In this document: piece after piece, positions 19,931-33,838 of the stretch | Numbering within the stretch: position 1 is the stretch's first letter | Layout of the letters: every line of letters begins with the position of its first letter | NCBI GenBank assembly: GCA_030710605.1 | Contig: CP092863.1 | Coordinates: forward strand, 117,659,072-117,723,071 | Length of the DNA: 64,000 nucleotides | Source: Cordylochernes scorpioides | Taxonomy: Eukaryota > Arthropoda > Arachnida > Pseudoscorpiones > Chernetidae | Direction of reading: 5' to 3' | The notes under the pieces: model-generated | Databases searched by the model: none | Seen by the model: the letters and a program-made list of their open reading frames with translations, nothing else | What the model was told of the DNA's origin: nothing | Position numbers and translations under genes: made by a program

Positions 19931-20190
19931 TGTTCCGCAATACAAGACTTAGACAATACAATGTCCCTCAGCATATATTTGTCTGTCTATTTGTCCCTTT
20001 CTCTCTGTGTGATTAGAAGAAAAAGAACGTTGTGGCCAATAGTGTAAAATTACGGAGATTTGTAGCTGATTGTACTGTAAATATCAAGATATGGGAGAAT
20101 ACAAACTCCTTGTATCTTTGTTCTCTCTTCATTGTTTACTGCTAACAACATTGAACCTTTCAACTGTATTTCTGGTTTAATGAAGTTTGA

Positions 20191-20874
20191 TATACACTCA
20201 TGGACAAAACTTAAGGAAGTTGTACCTTTTAGCATGTTAATTGGGATTCAATCAATAACTCTGAAAGATATTACAGTGACCTTTATTGAAGACACACGAG
20301 ATAACCAATATACACTCATGGACAAAACTTAAGGAAGTTGTACCTTTTAGCATGTTAATTGGGATTCAATCAATAACTCTGAAAGATATTACAGTGACCT
20401 TTATTGAAGACACACGAGATAACCAATATACACTCATGGACAAAACTTAAGGAAGTTGTACCTTTTAGCATGTTAATTGGGATTCAATCAATAACTCTGA
20501 AAGATATTACAGTGACCTTTATTGAAGACACACGAGATAACCAAGTGTGTATACACTCATGGACAAAACTTAAGGAAGTTGTACCTTTTACCATGTATAT
20601 CGGGATTGAGACAATAACTCTGAAAGATATTACAGTGATCTTTATTGAAGACACACGAGATAACCAATATACACTCATGGACAAAACTTAAGGAAGTTGT
20701 ACCTTTTAGTATGTATATCGGGATTGAGACAATAACTCTGAAAGATATTACAGTGACCTTTATTGAAGACACATAAAATAACCAAGTGTGAACAGCCTCT
20801 GTCTCCTTTAAAAAAAACTACAGATGACCAACGACATCAAATACTCCACTTTCTTAAGTTTTGTCCATGAGTGT
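20191..20874. mobile_element. Complete 118-bp family MITE with both terminal repeats
   Basis: Left terminus ACACTCATGGACAAAACTTA at 20194 and right terminus ..TTTTGTCCATGAGTGT ending 20874 form a 22-bp inverted repeat. TA lies on both sides, as expected for Tc1/mariner-type insertion. Inside are five 118-bp-type units and a non-repeated right part with 'GTGTGAACAGCCTCTGTCTCC'. Three units carry a distinct variant (TTAATTGGGATTCAATC). No transposase. Confidence 0.85.
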
Positions 20875-22814
20875 ATATCGTGGCAATAAAAAAGTGTAAA
20901 TATTGAATACTAATCAACACATGGTGTATGACCAAAATAAAACGCAATTATAGTTCATGAAGCGATCGCAAAGATCAAAATATCAATAATTCAAAACTTT
21001 TTAACATATAAAATAAGCAATTATTATTCTGGCTATATTACAAATATTAATTTAGATAACCCAGTAGGTTCCTGGAGCCACTACGTACAGACCCGGGCTG
21101 TTCTTGGTTTTATTTACAGTGGAAGTCCTTACGTGGGCTGATTTATTTCTTTGGGAGATTTTCTGGCAATATGTGTGTTTCTTATAATATATATTGTAAC
21201 ATAGTATTTATTAATTTTATTATTTTTTATTAACAGAGTGGTCATTTTTATGTTTATATCTTGCGACTCTGTAAATTTCCCTCGTGGCTTATCTTTTGTT
21301 TACAATTCATAGTTTATCCTTCCCTGAAATAAATTGTTGTCTCCTCCTGAAGTTTTTGTCTTCCCTAATTTTCCACGTGGCAATATTATCAAATATTATC
21401 TCTACAGACCCGTTTATTCATTGATAAAATTTAATAAATGAATTACTTCTTAATAAAAGATTTGAATAATTGTTAACACATTGAAGTAAGAAAGGTCTGC
21501 AGAGATAATATTTAATAACATTTTATATCGATAGATGGCAATTGAATTTATATTTATAATTTGAACATATCGTTTGAAAATGTTTTGATTATTTAATAAA
21601 TTGTTTTTCGATATCTTAATAAACGTGAATAAGTCAGTGGACGAGTAGGTAAAACCCTCGATTCCTGACAATCATGAACCTGGATTGAATCCCGTATTGG
21701 ACACTTTTCTTTTAGAACCTGTTTATATTATCTATTGTAAATAACATAAGATAGGTTTCTCTTTTTAAGCGGCACCTAATAAAGTTATTTTGGAACAGTT
21801 AATAAACGTGCAAAATAAAACGTCGATTGAAGAAGGAGTATCTTGTGCGAACTTTATTAGCAAGCTTTCGGTCGTCCTTCTACAGGCTTTACGGTGTCTA
21901 AACAGAAAAAGAACGAGATAAGGTTTAATAAGACATTTTTGCATACGAGAGAAAAAAAAATAGTATTTATAAAAATAAATGAAAGAGAAAGGTGAAAACG
22001 TAAATTTCGTATGTACAGAATTGATATGCAAAATTTGTGCTAAGGACGTTAAATTTATGAAATTAAAACTTTTTTTACTATTATGAATTCAATACGATAA
22101 AGGAAATGGCAAATAAACAATGAGGATGAACTTATAATAAGCGTGCTATATGAAAGATAAACATATCCCAATGTTGTGTTTACTCCATGGCCAAGTTTTT
22201 TCACCACAAGAATGATTGGAACATAGCACAAAGACATAACAGATTTACAACATTTCGATACATTATAGGATTCCTTTTAAAAACAACTTCAAGAGAAAGA
22301 GAGAGAGGGAGGGAGAGGGAAGATAAATAAAGCATAAATACCGTTTAAAGTAATTCCGTAAAGTAGAAAGTCAATTGTTCTAGAAAAAAAAAAAAGTTAC
22401 GAAAGCTTTTAAGAGTCGCTCTTTCTCAAGTCGACTTTATTTGCGGTGGATTCTCAAGAGATTGCTACAACTCCCCTTGTATTGCCATACCAACAACTCA
22501 CCTAATGACCAGTTTCTCTCGTTTATCACACTCGCGGTAGACTTTACGATTGGTAGGTGGGTACACTGTCTCCATTTCACATCGTCTTAATTGGAGGGAA
22601 GTATTTCAGGTGAAAGTGGTCTTTTTAAATATTTTTAGAATTTTAAATAGTGGTATTTAGGTAGCTCTTTGTGTAAATATGCAACTTATACGTAAGTATT
22701 ATGTCATAATAGCTTTCACATTAGATAGATGGGTTTTTAAAGTTCAGCCTCCTGTTTTGAAATTTCTTTGATGAATTTGAAGATGATTTGGAATTTTAAT
22801 GGGAATTGTTTATA

Positions 22815-23103
22815 AACTATGAAAAAGGCATCTCCTTATCTTGCAACTGAAAGTTGCTGATGGCTTGCGCCATCTATCATAATAAATATCAACTATTCTC
22901 ATTGATTTTTAATTATTCCATTGACGAGGGCCAACAGCCCTGAACGCGTCCGTGGTTAGCTTTTCTTGATTAATCAAGAATAGGTATTTGGCTAATTCCG
23001 GAATAATTAAAAATCAACGAGAATAGTTGATATTTTTTCCGATAGATGGCGCAAGCCATCAGCAACTTTCAGTTGCACGATAAGGAGATGCCTTTTTTCA
23101 TAA
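22815..23103. mobile_element. PLE-type inverted repeat with degenerate hammerhead (copy B)
   Basis: Partner of 3530-3815 with the same TGAA core mutation, so the decay predates the split of the two copies. Confidence 0.7.
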
Positions 23104-23491
23104 TTTATGCACCTTATCCCAGTACAATATCACATTTGTACTGTTTATAAACTGTTCGAAATTTTTGATGGAATGCTTCGTTTTGGCAAGGTAGATGTGA
23201 TGGTTAACTGGTAGAAACGCCGTGATATAATGATGTTACTAAAATATGTAAAGAGATAGTATCTTGAAAATATAATAGATGCGAATCTTCTTAATATAAA
23301 TTAAGGTAAAAAATAATATAAGTTTTAAAAGGAATAACTTTATTTTTCAAAAAGGTTACAAGTTTTTCTCTAAAAAGTGTAGCGAATGGTCAGTCAATTT
23401 ACATCTTTTTATTTACAACTTCAATAAATAACAACAATAAAAGTAAACAAAGATATTTACAATAAAATCCTAAATAATTGCAATTAGATAT

Positions 23492-23713
23492 TCAATGAAT
23501 GAAAGGAAGAAAAATTGCAACGAGTTTCTTTATTCTAAATGTTGGCGAGCTTTCAGGCGTTAGCCTATCTTCAGGCCGATTTCGCAAAAAAATATATATT
23601 TTTTTATATATATTTTTTTGCGAAATCGGCCTGAAGATAGGCTAACGCCTGAAAGCTCGCCAACATTTAGAATAAAGAAACTCGTTGCAATTTTTCTTCC
23701 TTTCATTCATTGA
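23492..23713. mobile_element. Inverted pair of AGCT-type hammerhead motifs (copy B)
   Basis: Minus core 23544-23577 and plus core 23628-23661, identical in all core positions to 4255-4288 and 4339-4372; the AT-rich centre differs by a short indel. Confidence 0.65.
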
Positions 23714-24542
23714 AAGATATTTACATTTGTTATCTTGACTCCTGGTCAGTGCTGTGGCCCTCACAGATATGGTCCCCTGATGTCCTGCAGCTCTCCAGCA
23801 GCCTTTCTATGGCTGGTGATTCCTCGATAAAATGGTCCTCTGGCTTTGATCCATTCTTGTCTGTCAGGTCTCGTGTCATCTGCTCTAGGGTCGTTCTCCT
23901 GGATCTTTTCTATGGTCGTTGTATCCCTGTGCTCCATGTCCGGTGTTTAAAAGGAATAATAATAATATTACTATACAATATTTTGGTATGCCGGGCACAT
24001 AAACCGTAGATAAGATATAAAACACTAAAAACACCGTGCTTAAAAGTGTTCCAATGTCTCGAAAATATGGGCGTCGACATCACCCGTGGTTTTTATTTCC
24101 TCCAGGATGATAACTTAAAAGTGAGATATCTTAAGAAATAATGTTCTGCTATTTGAAATAACATACAGAAGAGGAAGTACAAAAATAAATAATATTATTA
24201 TTATTCATTTTTGTACAATACAATATAATGCGGCTTGTGATTGTAAAATGACATTTTAAAATTATGTGTTTCTTTTGAACGAAAAATCAAAATGTATTTA
24301 AAGGAGAAATAACGATTATTTCTAACCTTAGGAATGGATTCCCATCCCTGGACACTTTTATTTTTCCGTTTATCATTACTTTTCACAATTCATCCTTTCA
24401 TACCTCATTCCTAAGGTTAGAAATAATCGTTATTTCTCCTTTAAATACATTTTGATTTTTCGTTCAAAAGAAACACATGCGGGATAATTTTAAAATTTAT
24501 TTTTGTACTGTAGAAGGGAGGAAATGTCCGAAAGCTTGAGAA

Positions 24543-24973
24543 TTCTATATACAGTTACGAGCGTTATGCGTTCTTCATCTCTGTCACCGTTTGCTTTTTT
24601 TTTTTTTTTTTTTGGAATGGCGCTCTCCTATTGGTTCGCTACGATGGCGCCGCCAATGCGCGAGACACTTTGTTTTTGACTTTGCCCCCCCCCCACTCGC
24701 TTTTTGGTTTTTGTAATTATTGTGTTGGAGCGGGTCGCTCCTTAAATAAATGCATATATTAGTTAATAACTAAATGGAATCCTTTCTTTCTTTTTCCCAG
24801 TAAGAGACGCCTACGGAAGCCAACAGTACATAGACAGATAAAGCACATAGGCTATAGTTATTAACTAATATATGCATTTATTTAAGGCGCCAATTTATAA
24901 TTGTAACAAATAGTATTTGAATCAAAACATTCAATCGGGTAAAACACGGGCGTTGCCCGGGTCATTCGGCTAG
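24543..24973 (+). mobile_element. Non-autonomous Helitron, private to copy B
   Basis: It starts (T)TCTATATACAG at 24543-24544 after host A and ends CATTCGGCTAG at 24973 before host T. A hairpin CGGGC-GTT-GCCCG lies at 24947-24959, about 14 nt before the end. Helitrons insert between A and T, start with TC, and end with CTRR after such a hairpin. Copy A has the uninterrupted site GAGAATGTTC near 5262. It contains a poly-T run, a poly-C run and an internal inverted repeat (GCATATATTAGTTAATAACT at about 24751 and its complement near 24865). No Rep/helicase frame, so it would need a helper. Confidence 0.8.
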
Positions 24974-25224
24974 TGTACTTATAAAATGAAAATAAACTCA
25001 TCACCTGAAACGTGTGGCGTTATATCAATCTTGAAAATATGCCAGGAATCACCACGATCTATATATAGAAAATACGTTATAGGAAATATTTCTACAGTTT
25101 GGGGGTCGGTGGAAGAGTGGTAATAAACCGTCGATAGATTTTCGACAACCACGAGCTGGGATAGAATCCTGCATTAGACGCTTTTTTTATATAAACAAGT
25201 TAAAACAAAGCATCTAGGGCTGCG

Positions 25225-25275
25225 TATCTTCTATCTTCTGCGTATCTTACATAATTATAACACAGGTTTCGGGCT
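25225..25275 (-). mobile_element. Hammerhead-like relic
   Basis: On the minus strand: CCTGTAGAAGGGCG, loop, GCCCGAAACCTGTG. Stem II and GAAA are present but CTGANGA reads CTGTAGA, so the catalytic core is broken. Confidence 0.4.
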
Positions 25276-26019
25276 CATACGCCCTTCTACAGGAGTTAAT
25301 AAACAACCAACCATCTAATCTGAGATTACATTGTATATATGTAGCTATTATTTTGGCCTGATTGAATAATTAACATATTTAGATTTACATATAGGTTGCA
25401 TAATTTGGGAAATATTAATTCTAATTAATATGTGGTTATATGAATTATTTTTTATGAATATTATGTTGCATGTTTTCGTTTTATGTCATATTATTTTGAA
25501 ATTTAAGGGATCTCACTAGATATGTAATATCTATTTAATGTAAATGTAATTGTTTTATTTTATTTAGGTCTATTGATTCATATGCTTCTGGCAAATCGAT
25601 CCTGCAGTTTATACTATTATATTGTTTTAATTAAAAAATAATAATATCACCCGATTCTTGCACAAATCCAACCCCACCAGTGAGTGCTAGTAACCAAACG
25701 GAGCTCTAGCACATTTGTAAGTACAAAAATCGACCTGCCTTCTACATGTATAGACGTTTTGTTTTTGATCGAGGGAAATTCGTTTTTGATCATGTAGCAT
25801 CGGATAAGAGGCACATTTTTACCATCGCCAAGTATGTAATGTACAAATTCTGGATAAGTATAGATTTTAACTATGACCACAACATGGAGTTTGACTCAGT
25901 TTTAGAGGCTCATGTCTAATGTATGATGTAAATATCTCAATGTCTTCATCTTTACTTGTTGCACTGAAACTGTGCCTCATGTAAAACTGACTTTACTACA
26001 TGTATATAGCCATTAGTCT

Positions 26020-26250
26020 TATGTAAATACTACTATGTAAATAATGCTATGTAAATACTACTATGTAAATAATGCTATGTAAATACTACTATGTAAGTAA
26101 TGCTATGTAAATACTACTATGTAAATACTACTATGTAAATACTACTATGTAAATAATGCTATGTAAATACTACTATGTAAATACTACTATGTAAATAATG
26201 CTATGTAAATACTACTATGTAAATACTACTATGTAAATAATGCTATATAG
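26020..26250. repeat. 14-bp minisatellite, expanded in copy B
   Basis: About 15 repeats of two alternating 14-bp words, ATGTAAATACTACT and ATGTAAATAATGCT. Copy A has one of each at about 6236-6265, so the expansion is specific to copy B. Confidence 0.85.
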
Positions 26251-26523
26251 TTAATGTCTGAATAAAGAGTTTTAAAACTTACATGTGTAGACATGTGGTA
26301 TACTTACAGTACAATCAGTTCCTAACTACCCACCATGATTATCATGGGTTGTACCACGTGTATTGGGATATGTTACACGTACTCTACAGTTATATAAAAT
26401 AACTTGTTTTAATGAATATATAAAGGGAGAGGTGTCTTTAATTAACTATTAATATAGTACAATATTTATGACAAATTTCTATGAGTTTTTAATATATATA
26501 AATGAGATATTTAGAGTTTAATA

Positions 26524-26921
26524 CAGTAGAACATACTCCATGAGAGGACACTCACGTTAGAGGACACCTCTCTATAAAGGACAGTTTTCATTCGCAAAAT
26601 TATTGTTTTTACTATTTAACAACTTGTTGAAATATTGCACAGAGTAATAATGGCTATAGATGAGCTCGTGTTTGAAAAGGAACTTGTATGTATATAATAT
26701 TTATTGTTTTTGTTGTTTTCATGTAGACATATATACCAAGATTTGTTTTGTATAATTACTATTAATAATAAATAATATGTAGAGTTATATTGGTTACGGA
26801 TTCAATCTTCTTACTTACTTTAATTACATAACACAACTCTCCAGTAAGGGGACATCTCTCCATGAAGGACACTTTGACTCTTCAACTAGGTTTTGTCCTT
26901 TACAGGGAGGTAGTTCTACTG
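26524..26921. mobile_element. pogo-like MITE (copy B, well preserved)
   Basis: CAGTAGAAC at 26524 and GTTCTACTG ending 26921, flanked by TA on both sides; non-coding interior. Confidence 0.7.
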
Positions 26922-26993
26922 TAATAGTTTTTCTTTCTTAATCTTTTCTCCAATCCTTTGCTGAATCTCTCAGAGAGACTAAAGCTCGTACAA

Positions 26994-27284
26994 TAAAAAG
27001 GTATTGATTGACAATTGACAATTAAACAACTTTATTTACATCTCGTCAATCTTTACACTCAAAGGGAGTTATAAGGTAATAATAATGGTAGGAATGAAGA
27101 GAGATATATACAATCGACGTAGCCCTCTCCGAGGGCACGTCCGGATCAGGAGCTTAAAGCCGCCTTGAATCTAGACAGATCCCTGCCATTTGGGGAGTTC
27201 ATGTTCGGAACATGTTTGATGATAATGTCGAAGAATTTGTCGAGAAGAATCTTGTCTCAAGGCGTGTAAAAAGGTATTGATTGA
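26994..27284 (-). mobile_element. 5'-truncated LINE 3' end, private to copy B
   Basis: An 18-bp target-site duplication TAAAAAGGTATTGATTGA (26994-27011; 27267-27284) bounds a 255-bp insert; copy A has one site near 7073. On minus it encodes the end of a reading frame (..VPNMNSPNGRDLSRFKAALSS-stop), a short 3' UTR and an AATTGTC-type tail. The same family occurs on plus at 60600-60895. Confidence 0.85.
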
Positions 27285-28165
27285 TGGCAAGTTGTTGTTT
27301 TAAGGCGATCTTTCTTCACTCGAGGAAGCAGTTCGGGAGCCATGACCTTATGGCAAGCTAGCTGATGATCAGCTGGGATGATGATGATGATGGCGAACGT
27401 GAGTTCCATTCCCACAGAGACCCATCCTTTTGTTGTGGGTTCATTGCCAGTTAACCTCTTTCTTGTTTTACTACAGGAAGTCGTCTCCGTGACAACCTGA
27501 GTTGGAAGGAGTCTACCTATGTATCCATAAGATGTATGTTGATATTGATGTATATAGTTGTTTATTTGTTTTGCATATTTTTCATTTATAAATTAATCTC
27601 ATAATTTAGTCTGTGAAAATAAAAATATTGGATCGGTGACGAAAACAAAACTAAAAAAATAGTTGGCTTGATGTTATGTAGTTATGATATATAATTGATT
27701 GTGATGATATATAATTAAATGTGATGTTTATGTAATTTTTTTTGATCTTATAATTGAATAAAATATATAAAGTTTAAATGTGTTTTAAACTTTAATAACA
27801 AGCACAAAATAGATATCTAATACATTATTAACTTGATACATTAGCGCGCAATCTGTAATAAGATATTTAAATTATTTTTGACAACGTATAATTCTTTGAA
27901 TTTTTTTTAAAATAATACACGTCAAAATAGATCAAATTTCTTATGAAAATTGACACGCTAATGCATCATACTAATATTATATTTTAAAAAACTTTTACTT
28001 GCAATTTGCGGAAGAGTAAAGCTCTAAGCATATTATATATTTATGATTATATGTATTTCTACTGTCCTCAAAGCTTATGTCCATAGTTCATTTAAAACAT
28101 ACCTTTCAAGAGTCTAGCTTCAGTATCAGTATAAAAGGAAAACCGAAAAAATCAATATTTATAGC

Positions 28166-28260
28166 GGTATGGTAGATTAAACTGACGAAACTGCTGGGAG
28201 GGTTAACTACTGATGAGCTATGCCATCCCAATATTTTATTATTGCAGTAAGAATAGTAGA
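28166..28260 (+). repeat. 'GAAAC ... CTGATGAG' repeat, copy 4
   Basis: Partner of 7972-8066; CGAAACTGCTGGGAGGGTT and CTGATGAG are retained. Confidence 0.65.
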
Positions 28261-29363
28261 AAATTGATTTATTTTTAAACAAATCATACACGTTAAAAAT
28301 ATTACAAATTTCTTCTATCTAATACATGTTCATTCTTGCTTTTACAATTAAATAAGATCAACAAGTAATCCAAGGCTAGGTTTCTTTGATCTATTTTATT
28401 TCTCTAGCCTTCAATTCAACATGTTCTTCAACAGAAGAAACTAGAAGTATGACTTCTAGCTAGGCAGCTGGTGTGTATAGCTAGCTGGAAGTCATACTTC
28501 TAGGTCTTCTATTGAAGGGCATGTTTGCCCCCGAAATCTAGATTTGAAGATATAGTTGAAGAAACCTAGCCCTGAATTGCTTATTGATTTTAGAAGAATT
28601 TTAGAACTAGAAGTGTAACTTCCAGCTAAGAGGCGTGAATAGTCAAATTTCTAGTTCTCCTGTTGAATGAAATGTTGGCCTCAGAAATCTAGAGAAATAA
28701 TTATAGTAGTTAAAGAAGCCTAGCCCTGGTTTGCTTGTCGATTTTATTAAAATATTGATATCTGCTTAACATTGGTCTCTATTAGAGAGAACGTAGTTTG
28801 TGAAATATGTGTGATCTTATAACCCGTTCTAATTTATGTCATTTCACACGTAACTTATCTTAGAGATGCTTCTTGTGACAAGAAGGACACTCTTTGGCCA
28901 AAAATATCTTATTTTATAAAACTTTCCAACTTTTGTTCTCGTGACGATAAAGAATAGAATATACGACAAGACATTCAATAGAGATACCTCTCCGGTCAAA
29001 AGACAAGATTCTTTATAATTCTAATCATATTCGTTAGTACAAGTCAAATTATTTTGGAAGACGGGGAGTGAAACATGGAGGAAGCTGTCAGATAGCTAAG
29101 GACGTGCAGGAGGGAGATATGGAGACTGATGTGTTGACAATACCGTGGAGGACAAGTTACAATGACGTAGTGGGAGAGTTCTCATTGGAATACTGAGATA
29201 ACTGTCATGTGGCGATATAAGTAATGTGATATAACTTACTGAAAATATTGGTTGAAGGATACATTGAAGTTACCACCTGATCAACAGGACATCCTACATC
29301 TGTGGACCAAGTGAAGAGAGAAACCAAGACAACCAAGATGTCTTTCCACCAGTTGACAACTAT

Positions 29364-32300
29364 GGATCCTTAGATAAACCTGATTGAGGAGGACTTAGGA
29401 CAGATTCCACCAGATTAAACTGTACTGAGACTGTACTGAAAGACACATTGAAGACACCAGATCAACAGGACATCTGTGGACCAAGTGAAGAGAGAAACCA
29501 AGATGTCTTACCACCAGCTGACAACTATGGATCCTTAGATAAACCTGATTGAGGAGGACTTAGGACAGATTCCACCAGATTAAACTGTACTGAGACTGTA
29601 CTGAAAGACACATTGAAGACACCAGATCAACAGGACATCTGTGGACCAAGTGAAGAGAGAAACCAAGATGTCTTACCACCAGTTGACAACTATGGATCCT
29701 TAGATAAACCTGATTGAGGAGGACTTAGGACAGATTCCACCAGATTAAACTGTACTGAGACGGTACTGAAAGACACATTGAAGACATCAGATCAACAGGA
29801 CATCTGTGGACCAAGTGAAGAGAGAAACCAAGATGTCTTACCACCAGTTGACAACTATGGATCTTTAGATAAACCTGATTGAGGAGGACTTAGGACAGAT
29901 TCCACCAGATTAAACTGTACTGAGACGGTACTGAAAGACACATTGAAGACATCAGATCAACAGGACATCTGTGGACCAAGTGAAGACAAGACAACCAAGT
30001 CTTACCACCAGTTGACAACTATGGATCCTTAGATAAACCTGATTGAGGAGGACTTAGGACAGATTCCACCAGATTAAACTGTACTGAGACTGTACTGAAA
30101 GACACATTGAAGACATCAGATCAACAGGACATCTGTGGACCAAGTGAAGACAAGACAACCAAGTCTTACCACCAGTTGACAACTATGGATCTTTAGATAA
30201 ACCTGATTGAGGAGGACCTAGGACAGATTCCACCAGATTAAACTGTACTGAGACGGTACTGAAAGACACATTGAAGGCATCAGATCAACAGGACATCTGT
30301 GGACCAAGTGAAGAGAGAAACCAAGATGTCTTACCACCAGTTGACAACTATGGATCCTTAGATAAACCTGATTGAGGAGGACTTAGGACAGATTCCACCA
30401 GATTAAACTGTACTGAGACTGTACTGAAAGACACATTGAAGGCATCAGATCAACGTCCTACATCTGTGGACCAAGTGAAGAGAGAAACCAAGATGTCTTA
30501 CCACCAGTTGACAACTATGGATCCTTAGATAAACCTGATTGAGGAGGACCTAGGACAGATTCCACCAGATTAAACTGAACTGAGACTGTACTGAAAGACA
30601 CATTGAAGACACCAGATCAACAGGACATCTGTGGACCAAGTGAAGACAAGACAACCAAGTCTTACCACCAGTTGACAACTATGGATCCTTAGATAAACCT
30701 GATTGAGGAGGACCTAGGACAGATTCCACCAGATTAAACTGTACTGAGACTGTACTGAAAGACACATTGAAGGCATCAGATCAACGTCCTACATCTGTGG
30801 ACCAAGTGAAGAGAGAAACCAAGATGTCTTACCACCAGTTGACAACTATGGATCCTTAGATAAACCTGATTGAGGAGGACCTAGGACAGATTCCACCAGA
30901 TTAAACTGTACTGAGACTGTACTGAAAGACACATTGAAGACACCAGATCAACAGGACATCTGTGGACCAAGTGAAGAGAGAAACCAAGATGTCTTACCAC
31001 CAGTTGACAACTATGGATCCTTAGATAAACCTGATTGAGGAGGACTTAGGACAGATTCCACCAGATTAAACTGTACTGAGACGGTACTGAAAGACACATT
31101 GAAGACATCAGATCAACAGGACATCTGTGGACCAAGTGAAGAGAGAAACCAAGATGTCTTACCACCAGTTAACAACTATGGATCTTTAGATAAACCTGAT
31201 TGAGGAGGACTTAGGACAGATTCCACCAGATTAAACTGTACGGAGACTGTACTGAAAGACACATTGAAGACATCAGATCAACAGGACATCTGTGGACCAA
31301 GTGAAGACAAGACAACCAAGTCTTTCCACCAGTTGACAACTATGGATCCTTAGATAAACCTGATTGAGGAGGACTTAGGACAGATTCCACCAGATTAAAC
31401 TGTACTGAGACTGTACTGAAAGACACATTGAAGACACCAGATCAACAGGACATCTGTGGACCAAGTGAAGAGAGAAACCAAGATGTCTTACCACCAGCTG
31501 ACAACTATGGATCCTTAGATAAACCTGATTGAGGAGGACTTAGGACAGATTCCACCAGATTAAACTGTACTGAGACTGTACTGAAAGACACATTGAAGAC
31601 ACCAGATCAACAGGACATCTGTGGACCAAGTGAAGAGAGAAACCAAGATGTCTTACCACCAGTTGACAACTATGGATCCTTAGATAAACCTGATTGAGGA
31701 GGACCTAGGACAGATTCCACCAGATTAACTGTACTGAGACTGTACTGAAAGACACATTGAAGACACCAGATCAACAGGACATCTGTGGACCAAGTGAAGA
31801 CAAGACAACCAAGTCTTACCACCAGTTGACAACTATGGATCCTTAGCTAAACCTGATTGAGGAGGACTTAGGACAGATTCAACCAGATTAAACTGTACTG
31901 AGACGGTACTGAAAGACACATTGAAGACATCAGATCAACAGGACATCTGTGGACCAAGTGAAGAGAGAAACCAAGATGTCTTACCACCAGTTGACAACTA
32001 TGGATCCTTAGATAAACCTGATTGAGGAGGACTTAGGACAGATTCCACCAGATTAAACTGTACTGAGACTGTACTGAAAGACACATTGAAGGCATCAGAT
32101 CAACGTCCTACATCTGTGGACCAAGTGAAGAGAGAAACCAAGATGTCTTACCACCAGTTGACAACTATGGATCCTTAGATAAACCTGATTGAGGAGGACC
32201 TAGGACAGATTCCACCAGATTAAACTGAACTGAGACTGTACTGAAAGACACATTGAAGACACCAGATCAACAGGACATCTGTGGACCAAGTGAAGAGAGA

Positions 32301-33000
32301 AACCAAGATGTCTTACCACCAGTTGACAACTATGGATCCTTAGATAAACCTGATTGAGGAGGACTTAGGACAGATTCCACCAGATTAAACTGTACTGAGA
32401 CGGTACTGAAAGACACATTGAAGACATCAGATCAACAGGACATCTGTGGACCAAGTAAAGAGAGAAACCAAGATGTCTTACCACCAGTTGACAACTATGG
32501 ATCTTTAGATAAACCTGATTGAGGAGGACTTAGGACAGATTCCACCAGATTAAACTGTACGGAGACTGTACTGAAAGACACATTGAAGACATCAGATCAA
32601 CAGGACATCTGTGGACCAAGTGAAGACAAGACAACCAAGTCTTACCACCAGTTGACAACTATGGATCTTTAGCTAAACCTGATTGAGGAGGACTTAGGAC
32701 AGATTCAACCAGATTAAACTGTACTGAGACGGTACTGAAAGACACATTGAAGACATCAGATCAACAGGACATCTGTGGACCAAGTGAAGAGAGAAACCAA
32801 GATGTCTTACCACCAGTTGACAACTATGGATCCTTAGATAAACCTGATTGAGGAGGACTTAGGACAGATTCCACCAGATTAAACTGTACGGAGACTGTAC
32901 TGAAAGACACATTGAAGGCATCAGATCAACGTCCTACATCTGTGGACCAAGTGAAGAGAGAAACCAAGATGTCTTACCACCAGTTGACAACTATGGATCC
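29364..33000. repeat. 165-bp minisatellite, about 22 units (copy B)
   Basis: GGATC(C/T) recurs about every 165 bp. Variant units with 'CGTCCTACATC', 'GAAGACAAGACAACCAAG', 'GGACCTAGG' and 'TACGGAGAC' recur in the same order in separate blocks (for example from about 30470 and from about 32100), showing multi-unit duplication. Copy A has about 7 units. Confidence 0.9.
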
Positions 33001-33838
33001 ATCACCTTCGAGAGATGAGCTATAAAAGTCTTAGGACTTATTCATCTGATTAAAGAGCATTTATCAGAAGTTGCTTGAGGGCAATTGGTGAATAATATTT
33101 TAAGATAAGTTGATTTATTCCAACTATATAGAACTATAAATAATTGAGAAGTCACTTAAAGTTATCAAGAAGTTTTCCAGATATGCCTCTAAAAATGATG
33201 AACTTGACAAAAAACTGGATGTATGACCTAAGGCCATTGTCGGACCATCCCAGTTTAGGAAATATCAACACAATCGCAGCATGATGTTCTCCAACAGATA
33301 AATTTATTCCTAGTCGTCCCTCATAAAGAGATATGATATTGAGAAATGCTATTCATAAAGGAAACATGTTACAAGGAGTTGGTTAATTTAACAAAGAAAG
33401 AGAAGAACTCGACAGCCTAAGATATAGAAAGAAGTCCGACCACATCTCTCTGCAATCTACCATGGACATTTAAAGCATTCAACCAAATTCTAGTCCGTTT
33501 CCCAGTTGATTAATGATTTTCCAAATATTCTCATTTCCATCAATGGCCGCAGAAATTTGACAATGGACTCAGAACAGCAGCTTTGCTGAAACCTTAGGAA
33601 GATATGGCATTCAGAGAAATTTGGTTTGTGAAGAAAAGAAAGAAAAAGATGTGTGGAAAAATCATCTTGATTATCGCTATTTTCATATGAATCCTTCACT
33701 ATACGTGCCTCAATAATGTAGGGCCAACTTTCTAAGAAGAAGAAAGAACACAACACAAAGGAAAATATAAAAAATAAAATTTAAAAACGGGGTAAATCAG
33801 CACCGCCTTACAAAGATTCTATTAAAAAAAAGAACCGG

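Noticed and set aside
19925..20190. Histone H2B gene downstream of the octamer/CCAAT/TATA promoter
   Set aside because: No frame longer than about 60 codons follows and none has histone sequence; only the promoter-like elements are reported.
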